DNA of 7,212 nucleotides from Clostridia bacterium (lineage in GTDB: Bacteria; Bacillota; Clostridia; Christensenellales; Borkfalkiaceae): contig JAGAUH010000097.1 in NCBI GenBank assembly GCA_017620875.1, positions 1 to 7,212 on the forward strand. Reading direction: 5' to 3'. The translations under genes and the position numbers were made by a program. The notes under the pieces were generated by a model. The model was not told where the DNA came from and ran no database searches. It was given only the letters and a program-made list of their open reading frames with translations. This document shows, one piece after another, positions 1 through 4,047 of the stretch (positions are counted from its first letter, which is position 1; each line of letters opens with the position of its first letter).

Positions 1-225
1 AGTTTTTACATAAGTGTTATCGTTAGTATTTTCTGTGTCAGGAATCATAGAATAAAAAGCAAACATAAAAGCTAGCGACAAACAGCACCCTATTATAATT
101 AAACAAACTATTAAATATGGTCTTTTATACCTATTAATTCGTTGATTTTTTTCTTCTTCGGTCATTTTAGAAATCTTTTCTTTTGCAAGTTCTTCTAACC
201 TTTTTTGATATAAATTATTATCCAT
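1..225 (-). CDS. Single-span membrane protein of unknown function, C-terminus cut by window edge
   Basis: This short reading frame starts with ATG at 225 and stays open to position 1, giving 75 visible residues with the C-terminus missing. The start is backed by the Shine-Dalgarno sequence AAGGTG at 236-231, five bases upstream. Residues 1-36 are highly charged (MDNNLYQKRLEELAKEK...) and look like a cytosolic amphipathic helix. A basic patch (RYKR, 32-35) is followed by one hydrophobic segment at about 37-59, then a polar tail beginning PDTENTNDN. The expected topology is N-terminus inside and C-terminal part outside. I recognise no family. The gene is divergent from the small XRE regulator at 321 and has a good promoter that overlaps two operator-like dyads, so it is the likely target of that regulator. 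The frame, start and context are clear; the function is unknown. Confidence 0.8.
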   Translation of the reverse strand, partial: MDNNLYQKRLEELAKEKISKMTEEEKNQRINRYKRPYLIVCLIIIGCCLSLAFMFAFYSMIPDTENTNDNTYVKT

Positions 226-246
226 TTTTTCACCTTTTAACATTTA

Positions 247-267
247 ATAACAGCAATTTGCTGTTAT
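247..267. promoter_or_regulatory. Operator-like dyad A1 (ATAACAGCAA half-sites)
   Basis: A perfect inverted repeat: the 10-base half-site ATAACAGCAA (247-256) is followed by one central base and its exact reverse complement (258-267). The core ACAGCA-TT-TGCTGT is shared with the neighbouring dyad at 278-294, whose centre is 29 bases away. It lies in the divergent gap between the membrane protein and the XRE regulator. The simplest reading is a binding site for that regulator. Confidence 0.75.
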
Positions 268-273
268 AGGCAT

Positions 274-303
274 ATTTTACAGCATTTTGCTGTATATTGT
301 CAA
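274..303 (-). promoter_or_regulatory. Sigma-A-type promoter for the membrane protein at 225
   Basis: Read on the minus strand, a perfect -35 box TTGACA lies at 303-298 and a -10 box TAAAAT at 279-274, with an 18-base spacer. Transcription would begin near 267, giving a leader of roughly 40 bases before the ATG at 225. The spacer contains the dyad at 278-294 and the predicted start point falls at the edge of the dyad at 247-267, so a protein bound to either would block this promoter. Confidence 0.7.
278..294. promoter_or_regulatory. Operator-like dyad A2 (TACAGCA half-sites)
   Basis: TACAGCA (278-284) and its reverse complement TGCTGTA (288-294) are separated by TTT. The 15-base core differs from dyad A1 by one central base. 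It sits inside the -35/-10 spacer of the minus-strand promoter and beside the likely promoter of the plus-strand regulator. It could therefore control both directions, including autoregulation. Confidence 0.75.
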
Positions 304-320
304 GTGTAAAGGTGATTTTT

Positions 321-524
321 ATGAGAGTTTTTGCAATTAGACTAAAAGAATTAAGAAAAGAAAAAAATTTATCTCAACAAAAAATGGCAGAAATGTTAAA
401 TATAAAGCAACAATCGTATATACGCTACGAGCAAGACACAAGCGAACCTAGTTACGATATGCTTGTTATTATTGCAAAATTTTTTAACGTTTCTACCGAT
501 TATTTACTTGGGTTAGAAGATTAA
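321..524 (+). CDS. Small XRE-family (Cro/CI-type) DNA-binding regulator
   Basis: This 67-residue protein is essentially one HTH_3 domain. The frame is open from about 297, but I place the start at the ATG at 321 because AAAGGTGA (308-315) lies five bases upstream; earlier starts would overlap the operator and promoter region. RLKELRKEKNLSQQ (7-20) is the typical first helix and turn. SQQKMAEML and KQQSYIRYEQ form the helix-turn-helix, and the end FFNVSTDYLLGLED is the classic C-terminal helix of this family. There is no ligand or dimerisation domain beyond this. It is divergent from a membrane protein, with two dyads between them, so it is probably an autoregulated repressor of that gene. Family assignment is secure; target and signal are inferred. 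Confidence 0.93.
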   Translation: MRVFAIRLKELRKEKNLSQQKMAEMLNIKQQSYIRYEQDTSEPSYDMLVIIAKFFNVSTDYLLGLED

Positions 525-555
525 AAAATGCTTACCAACTTGGTAAGCATTTTTT
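523..555. terminator. Bidirectional intrinsic terminator between convergent genes
   Basis: A perfect 33-base palindrome: 16-base arms (523-538 and 540-555) around one central C. The arms carry A-tracts on the left and T-tracts on the right, so the hairpin has a terminal U-run in either direction. It begins within the stop codon of the XRE gene and ends three bases before the stop of the convergent membrane protein gene, so it can end both transcripts. Confidence 0.9.
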
Positions 556-558
556 GTT

Positions 559-1488
559 TTATACGGATTGGTTTAATTTTTTTAGTTTTATACAAGAGTT
601 TACAACCATATATACGCCCAAGGCTAAAGTGCCTAAACTAACTAGGCTACCCGTTAGCGTGTTATAAAGCGATACGGAAATATTTTCGCCACCAAACGCG
701 TGTAATAACGCAGTTTGCAACGCCAAAATAGATACCATTGCACTTGTTAAATTTATGTTTCTTATGGCTTGCACGCTATAATCTTTATACTTTTTGGCTT
801 TTACCAAATTTATTATAGCCATTGTTATTTTATAAAAAGCGTAGGCGGCAACGGCAAATATAGTCCAACTAGGATAAGAAAAAAACTTTTGGTCGAATAT
901 CATTTGTGCAATAAACGCCGATAATGCAACGTTTATAACTATTAGTAATATCCCGCAGTTACGATAAGTTTTTATACTATCTACAAAATAATTGCTCTCT
1001 AAATTTTGCCTTATTAAAGCACGTTTGTTTTTATGGAAAAATAGTATTCCACCCTTTATTAATGATAATATTAAATAATACCCTGCAAGAGCACCATACC
1101 AAACGGATGGCAAATAAATGCCCAAAAAAGTATTAAAAATGCTAAAAGCAACGGTTATTATAAAAGAGCCTATAGAAAATATTATAGTTCTAAAACCATA
1201 ATTTTTAAGTAGTTTATTTGTAAAGGCACGATTTTCTAAAAAGCCGACTATTGCATTTTTAATTTTAGGAAAAAATAAAACTATTGTGTATACGGTATAG
1301 CCAAAAGTTATTGCAGAAACGCCGTATAAACAATAAGATAAAATTTGCAAAACGAGTTTTTGGCTATTTATAACAAGCAAAACTATTGTACCCGCCACCG
1401 CCAATAAAGTTATTAAATACCAAACGACAAGAACCCACGGTTTAGGATTTTTTAATTTATTTAAAAAAGTTAAAAACTTATCTTTCAT
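559..1488 (-). CDS. Polytopic membrane protein of unknown function (about eight spans)
   Basis: This 309-residue integral membrane protein has about eight hydrophobic segments, near residues 18-40, 47-73, 101-126, 130-151, 179-198, 208-229, 249-265 and 280-300. The loops are short, with Lys/Arg-rich stretches at 5-16, 152-160, 230-236 and 301-305. No transporter, protease or enzyme motif stands out and I do not recognise a named family. The frame extends to a GTG at 1500, but that codon overlaps the only Shine-Dalgarno match (AGGAG at 1504-1500), so I start at the ATG at 1488. A strong extended -10 box lies just upstream. The gene appears monocistronic: it is convergent with the XRE gene at a shared terminator and is preceded by the terminator of the lipoprotein gene. 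Coding status is firm; function is unknown. Confidence 0.88.
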   Translation of the reverse strand: MKDKFLTFLNKLKNPKPWVLVVWYLITLLAVAGTIVLLVINSQKLVLQILSYCLYGVSAITFGYTVYTIVLFFPKIKNAIVGFLENRAFTNKLLKNYGFRTIIFSIGSFIITVAFSIFNTFLGIYLPSVWYGALAGYYLILSLIKGGILFFHKNKRALIRQNLESNYFVDSIKTYRNCGILLIVINVALSAFIAQMIFDQKFFSYPSWTIFAVAAYAFYKITMAIINLVKAKKYKDYSVQAIRNINLTSAMVSILALQTALLHAFGGENISVSLYNTLTGSLVSLGTLALGVYMVVNSCIKLKKLNQSV

Positions 1489-1511
1489 AAAGCCAAACAC
1501 TCCTAATTAAA

Positions 1512-1520
1512 ATTATATCA
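1512..1520 (-). promoter_or_regulatory. Extended -10 promoter element for the polytopic membrane protein
   Basis: On the minus strand TGATATAAT reads as an extended -10 (TGn followed by the perfect TATAAT at 1517-1512). No good -35 box is seen at the right distance, which is common with extended -10 elements. Transcription would start near 1505, leaving a leader of under 20 bases that is almost entirely the Shine-Dalgarno region. Confidence 0.6.
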
Positions 1521-1567
1521 ATAATTTTAAAAAATAAAACAACAACTTTCCCCCTTTTTGTCGTATT

Positions 1568-1601
1568 AAAAAAGGTGATTGTTTTTTTACAATCACCTTT
1601 T
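1568..1601 (-). terminator. Intrinsic terminator of the toxin-like lipoprotein gene
   Basis: A 13-bp stem (AAAAGGTGATTGT at 1570-1582, exact complement at 1589-1601) encloses a six-base loop. Read on the minus strand it is followed by a T-run (1573-1568). It lies 23 bases beyond the stop codon of the lipoprotein gene ending at 1625, and also insulates the membrane protein gene further downstream. Confidence 0.88.
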
Positions 1602-1624
1602 CCATTATTTTATTTTTAAAAACT

Positions 1625-3070
1625 CTAAAAATTTATAACGTATTCGCAACGCCAATTTTGATGATGTTGGTCGAAAATACTTGCATAAAAGTTTAATTCG
1701 TATACGATAGTAATTTTAATAGTTCTTATTTGGTCTACGTCTAGCCCGTTTGCGTTAAGCATTTGAACAACCGAGCCAACGGTTTTTCCGTCCATAAAGT
1801 TGGTTGCAATTTCGGTTTTTGCCGTGCTACCATTTTTATTAATAACCGTTAATTGATAAGCACCCTTTCCTACTCTTTGATTTTGTATATCAGTATTTGC
1901 AACGCTAGTTTCCGAGTCGTCAACGATATAAAACTCGTTATTAGTTGGGTTAGGTAACCTAGTTAAATCTTGAGTGATTTTATATTCAATTAAAAAATCA
2001 TTAACGTTGCTAACGATAAACGTATCGCCATTTTTAATACATCCATAAACAAGCATATCACCCAATTCGTAACCATCGTGTTTTGCACCGTCTTTTTCTA
2101 CACCGTTAGTATTAGGATCGTACTTATTGTCTGCCGCACACATATGTCTATTTACCGGTATCGACATTGTCGAAATAGCAACAGAAGGAAGTGGCAACAT
2201 AGATAAATCGAAATTAGAAGGTAATCCTAATTTTGTATAAGAGTCTTCCCCCATAAATCCTTCTAAACTTTCTGAGTATTCGAACTTAACAAAAAGTGGG
2301 GAACTCAAATTGTTTCTTACACTAGCAAAATTTTCTGCCGAAATTATTGTTTGATTATCCTTTGTCGTTGTTAAAACCAAATAAATGTCTGCCACACCAT
2401 AAATAGCATATCTATAGTATCCTGCTTTATCCCCCGCTTTAAAAGAATAAGAATAACTATTGCCTAAACTATTACCAAAAGACTCTGTGGTTTCCGTGCT
2501 ACTTGCTACCGAATTTTGATTATCCGTTACAGTACCCCAAGTACGAGTATAATTTAGATGAGCAGAAACTTCCCCTATCTTAGCATTCTTCTTTATTCCC
2601 ACACCAACTTCAACCGAATTCATTTCCGTTTTAGAAACCGTTTTAGAAACCGTTTCTGTAAGTCCTTTAGAAATAGATTCTTCAGAAGTTATTGTAGAAT
2701 CAAGCGAAATTGTTTGCCCCACGTAATTAGAATTGTATTCAAAAACGTTACCACTAGATACTAATGCATTTTTTACGTATCCCAAATCAATCATATAATA
2801 ATTATAATCTTCATCTTCGAAAGCGTAAGCAATAATAATATCGTTTGCGGGTGCAGACACTACTAAATTCCTTTCAAATAATACCGTTCCTTCTTGATTT
2901 CCGCTATCAGAAGAACTAGTAGAGTTAGGATTACTAACACTTGGTTGAGACAAAGTTGGCACGTTTAAAGAACTGCTATTAGTATTTCCGTTGTTAGAGC
3001 AACCTACAAATATTATTAGTGAAAATAATATTGCAAGAGCCAAAGTAAACACTTTTTTAAAACTTTTCAT
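1625..3070 (-). CDS. Surface lipoprotein with aerolysin-like pore-forming architecture (tentative)
   Basis: This 481-residue lipoprotein starts at the ATG at 3070, with GGAGG at 3080-3076 five bases upstream; the in-frame TTG at 3082 would overlap that site. MKSFKK is followed by a hydrophobic segment (7-22) and a lipobox ending FVGC, with the lipidated Cys at 24. A Ser/Asn/Pro linker runs to about 62. Residues 127-210 alternate polar and hydrophobic residues and are very rich in Ser/Thr: SKGLTETVSKTVSKTEMN, then VEVGVGI, GEVSAHLNYTRTWGT and SVASSTETTESFGN. SYSFKAGDKAGYYRYAIYGVADIYLVL-type sequence follows (positions 206-233). This order resembles the membrane-inserting sheet of aerolysin/ETX-MTX2 toxins, but I see it only by pattern, not alignment. 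A beta-rich C-terminal part (about 285-481) ends in VINF. Divergent from an XRE regulator with three operators in the promoter. The lipoprotein call is firm; the pore-forming call is speculative. Confidence 0.88.
   Translation of the reverse strand: MKSFKKVFTLALAILFSLIIFVGCSNNGNTNSSSLNVPTLSQPSVSNPNSTSSSDSGNQEGTVLFERNLVVSAPANDIIIAYAFEDEDYNYYMIDLGYVKNALVSSGNVFEYNSNYVGQTISLDSTITSEESISKGLTETVSKTVSKTEMNSVEVGVGIKKNAKIGEVSAHLNYTRTWGTVTDNQNSVASSTETTESFGNSLGNSYSYSFKAGDKAGYYRYAIYGVADIYLVLTTTKDNQTIISAENFASVRNNLSSPLFVKFEYSESLEGFMGEDSYTKLGLPSNFDLSMLPLPSVAISTMSIPVNRHMCAADNKYDPNTNGVEKDGAKHDGYELGDMLVYGCIKNGDTFIVSNVNDFLIEYKITQDLTRLPNPTNNEFYIVDDSETSVANTDIQNQRVGKGAYQLTVINKNGSTAKTEIATNFMDGKTVGSVVQMLNANGLDVDQIRTIKITIVYELNFYASIFDQHHQNWRCEYVINF
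2629..2652 (-). repeat. Tandem 12-base duplication inside the lipoprotein gene
   Basis: TTTTAGAAACCG occurs twice in direct succession on the plus strand (2629-2640 and 2641-2652). In the protein this gives the repeat TVSK-TVSK at about residues 139-147, inside the Ser/Thr-rich amphipathic stretch. The repeat is in frame, so gain or loss of a copy would lengthen or shorten that strand by four residues without breaking the gene. Confidence 0.85.
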
Positions 3071-3094
3071 TTTGACCTCCAAAATTTTTCTTTA

Positions 3095-3124
3095 ATTATA
3101 AACTAACTATTGGTTAGTTGTCAA
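3095..3124 (-). promoter_or_regulatory. Consensus sigma-A promoter of the lipoprotein gene
   Basis: On the minus strand both boxes are perfect: -35 TTGACA at 3124-3119 and -10 TATAAT at 3100-3095, with an 18-base spacer. The predicted start is near 3088, giving a leader of about 18 bases with GGAGG at 3080-3076. Dyad B1 (3101-3119) fills the spacer and touches the -35 box. The promoter should be strong when free and shut when the dyad is bound. Confidence 0.85.
3101..3119. promoter_or_regulatory. Operator-like dyad B1 (AACTAAC half-sites)
   Basis: AACTAAC (3101-3107) and its exact reverse complement GTTAGTT (3113-3119) flank TATTG. It occupies the spacer of the lipoprotein promoter. Similar 19-base sites are found at 3130-3148 and 3161-3179, with centres 29 and 31 bases apart, about three helical turns each. 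Confidence 0.82.
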
Positions 3125-3129
3125 GCAAA

Positions 3130-3148
3130 AAATAACTAATAGTTAGTT
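3130..3148. promoter_or_regulatory. Operator-like dyad B2, one degenerate half
   Basis: The right half AATAGTTAGTT matches the reverse complement of dyad B1 over 11 bases. The left half AAATAACT matches the AACTAACC half at six of eight positions. An alternative local symmetry, AACTAA-TAG-TTAGTT (3134-3148), is also present. It lies mid-way between the two divergent promoters. Confidence 0.65.
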
Positions 3149-3160
3149 TATTAATAAAAT

Positions 3161-3179
3161 TGCTAACCAATGGTTATAA
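3161..3179. promoter_or_regulatory. Operator-like dyad B3 overlapping the regulator's -10 box
   Basis: The core CTAACCAATGGTTA (3163-3176) is a symmetric version of the B1/B2 core, including the perfect dyad TAACCA-TGGTTA with an offset centre. Its right edge overlaps TATAAT at 3175-3180, the probable -10 box of the XRE gene, so binding here would give negative autoregulation. Confidence 0.7.
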
Positions 3180-3180
3180 T
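3175..3180 (+). promoter_or_regulatory. Probable -10 box for the second XRE regulator
   Basis: A perfect TATAAT lies 26 bases before the ATG at 3206, which would start transcription near 3187. No convincing -35 box is seen 16-18 bases upstream, so the promoter should be weak compared with the divergent lipoprotein promoter. It overlaps dyad B3. Confidence 0.5.
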
Positions 3181-3205
3181 AATTTTATAATTAAAGGAGA
3201 ATATT

Positions 3206-3418
3206 ATGGAAAACTACAACGTAATTAAACAAAGACTAACTAAAGAAATAAAAGAAAGCGGTTATAAAATTAAAGAAATAGCCCTAAAAGTAGGAGTTTC
3301 GCCAGAAATGATTACACAATATTGCACTACCGACAAACTCCCTAAGTTAGACACCTTTGCTAAACTTTGTAAAGAGTTAGATTTAGATGCAAATTATATT
3401 TTAGGTTTAAGCGATTAG
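3206..3418 (+). CDS. Small XRE-family (Cro/CI-type) DNA-binding regulator
   Basis: A 70-residue, single-domain HTH protein. The ATG at 3206 has the strong Shine-Dalgarno AAAGGAGA (3193-3200, reading AAAGGAGA) a few bases upstream. YKIKEIALKVGVSPEMITQYC (residues 20-40) covers the helix-turn-helix: helix 2 is KEIALKVG and the recognition helix begins SPEMITQY. The end KELDLDANYILGLSD is the typical closing helix and resembles the end of the other XRE protein in this window (YLLGLED). The two differ clearly elsewhere, in keeping with their different dyads. It is divergent from the lipoprotein gene with three 19-base dyads between, so it is probably an autoregulated repressor of that gene. No sensor domain is present, so how it is released from DNA is unknown. 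Confidence 0.93.
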   Translation: MENYNVIKQRLTKEIKESGYKIKEIALKVGVSPEMITQYCTTDKLPKLDTFAKLCKELDLDANYILGLSD

Positions 3419-3433
3419 TTTTATAGCAAAAAT

Positions 3434-3476
3434 AGTACGTCAACACTATACCCTACGGTTAAGACGTACTTTTTTT
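3434..3476 (+). terminator. Intrinsic terminator of the second XRE gene
   Basis: AGTACGTC (3434-3441) pairs with GACGTACT (3463-3470), followed at once by a run of T (3470-3476). The 21-base loop contains a small inner hairpin (ACC-CTAC-GGT). It lies 15 bases after the stop codon of the regulator. Confidence 0.8.
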
Positions 3477-3508
3477 ATTTTATTTGCGGTAAGTTTTTTG
3501 TAAAATTT

Positions 3509-3525
3509 TGTCTATTTTTGTCGAA
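3509..3525 (+). promoter_or_regulatory. 0A box (Spo0A-type site), with a half-matching tandem copy
   Basis: TGTCGAA at 3519-3525, inside TTTTTGTCGAATTT, is an exact match to the established Spo0A-box core. Ten bases upstream, TGTCTAT (3509-3515) keeps the TGTC half. The head-to-tail arrangement with a three-base gap matches the spacing known for paired Spo0A sites. It lies about 80-90 bases before the predicted start of the Spo0A-domain gene at 3630, so autoregulation is plausible. A single seven-base match in AT-rich DNA could occur by chance; the context makes it worth recording. Confidence 0.55.
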
Positions 3526-3571
3526 TTTAAACTTTTTGTACATATTTTACAATTTTTTTTTAATTATTTAC

Positions 3572-3600
3572 TTGTATTTTATATAATTATGTTGTATAAT
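3572..3600 (+). promoter_or_regulatory. Promoter of the Spo0A-domain gene
   Basis: A perfect -10 box TATAAT (3595-3600) is preceded by TTGTAT (3572-3577) with a 17-base spacer; the -35 box keeps only the TTG of the consensus. Transcription would start near 3607, about 23 bases before the ATG. The palindrome TATGTACATA (3600-3609) covers the start point. Confidence 0.65.
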
Positions 3601-3629
3601 ATGTACATAATTAATTTTGAGAGAGAATT

Positions 3630-3995
3630 ATGAATAACTTTACCACAGATAGAACAACCAAAGAAATTAAAAACATTTTAATTAAACTTGGCTTTACGCC
3701 AAACCTAAAAGGTTATAAATATTTATGCACGGCAATAAATTTAACCTTAAACGACACCAACCTTATAAACAACGTAACCAAGCAACTTTACCCTACCATT
3801 GCACTTTTGCACGGGGATAAACCGTCTTGCATAGAAAGAAGTATTAGGCACGCAATAAAAGTTTCTTATAATAGTAAAAAGTTATTTGAAATTAACAACG
3901 TGTTTGCCTGCACTATTTTAACACCAAAAGAAAAACCAACTTGCTCTCAACTAATATCTTTATTAGTAGAAAAGGTATTTATTAACCAACTATAA
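3630..3995 (+). CDS. Stand-alone Spo0A C-terminal DNA-binding domain protein (no receiver domain)
   Basis: This 121-residue protein matches the effector half of the sporulation master regulator Spo0A along its whole length. Family landmarks in order are EIKNILIKLGFTPNLKGYKYL (12-32, Spo0A has EIG..HIKGYLYL), NDTNLINNVTKQLYPTIA (41-58), the recognition-helix region IERSIRHAIKVSY (68-80, Spo0A VERAIRHAIEVAW) and KPTCSQLISLLVEKV (102-116, Spo0A KPTNSEFIAMVADKL). The Glu-Arg and Arg-His pairs of the recognition helix are kept; the Ser-Arg before it is Ser-Cys (66-67). Full Spo0A is roughly twice as long because of an N-terminal phosphoreceiver domain; here the domain starts directly after the ATG and no receiver is coded upstream. 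Isolated Spo0A C-domains bind DNA without phosphorylation, so this protein may be constitutively active. A weak GAGAGAGAA site precedes the ATG. It is likely monocistronic and possibly autoregulated. Confidence 0.93.
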   Translation: MNNFTTDRTTKEIKNILIKLGFTPNLKGYKYLCTAINLTLNDTNLINNVTKQLYPTIALLHGDKPSCIERSIRHAIKVSYNSKKLFEINNVFACTILTPKEKPTCSQLISLLVEKVFINQL

Positions 3996-4027
3996 AAAAG
4001 CCCCTTTGCGCTTGCAAAGGGGTTTTT
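3996..4027. terminator. Bidirectional intrinsic terminator between convergent genes
   Basis: A GC-rich nine-bp stem (CCCCTTTGC at 4001-4009, complement at 4014-4022) with a four-base loop is flanked by AAAAAAG on the left and TTTTT on the right. It begins directly after the stop of the Spo0A-domain gene and lies 21 bases beyond the stop of the convergent GH43 gene, so it serves both. Confidence 0.92.
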
Positions 4028-4047
4028 AAGTTTTAAATTACAACCAT

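Noticed and set aside
247..294. Two similar palindromes considered as a CRISPR or insertion-sequence remnant
   Set aside because: There are only two copies, each is itself a dyad, spacing suits operators, and no cas gene, transposase or target duplication is present.
321..524. XRE regulators considered as antitoxins of toxin-antitoxin pairs or phage repressors
   Set aside because: The partner genes are divergent membrane or surface proteins rather than a co-directional small toxin, and no phage genes are present in the window.
1570..1582. AAAAGGTGATTGT resembles a plus-strand Shine-Dalgarno sequence
   Set aside because: No start codon or open frame follows on the plus strand; it is the arm of a terminator hairpin.
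2167..2174. TTGTCGAA, a second 0A-box-like match
   Set aside because: It sits deep inside the lipoprotein coding sequence, far from any promoter, and is explained by the codons for ISTMSIP.
2558..2764. Plus-strand open frame of 68 codons
   Set aside because: It lies wholly inside the lipoprotein gene on the other strand, has an Arg/Asn/Phe-repetitive translation produced by the Ser/Thr-rich codons opposite, and has no ribosome binding site of its own.
3477..3629. Possible small RNA or riboswitch in the gap before the Spo0A-domain gene
   Set aside because: The stretch is very AT-rich and lacks stable GC-containing stems or a terminator; promoter elements, the 0A box and small palindromes account for what can be seen.
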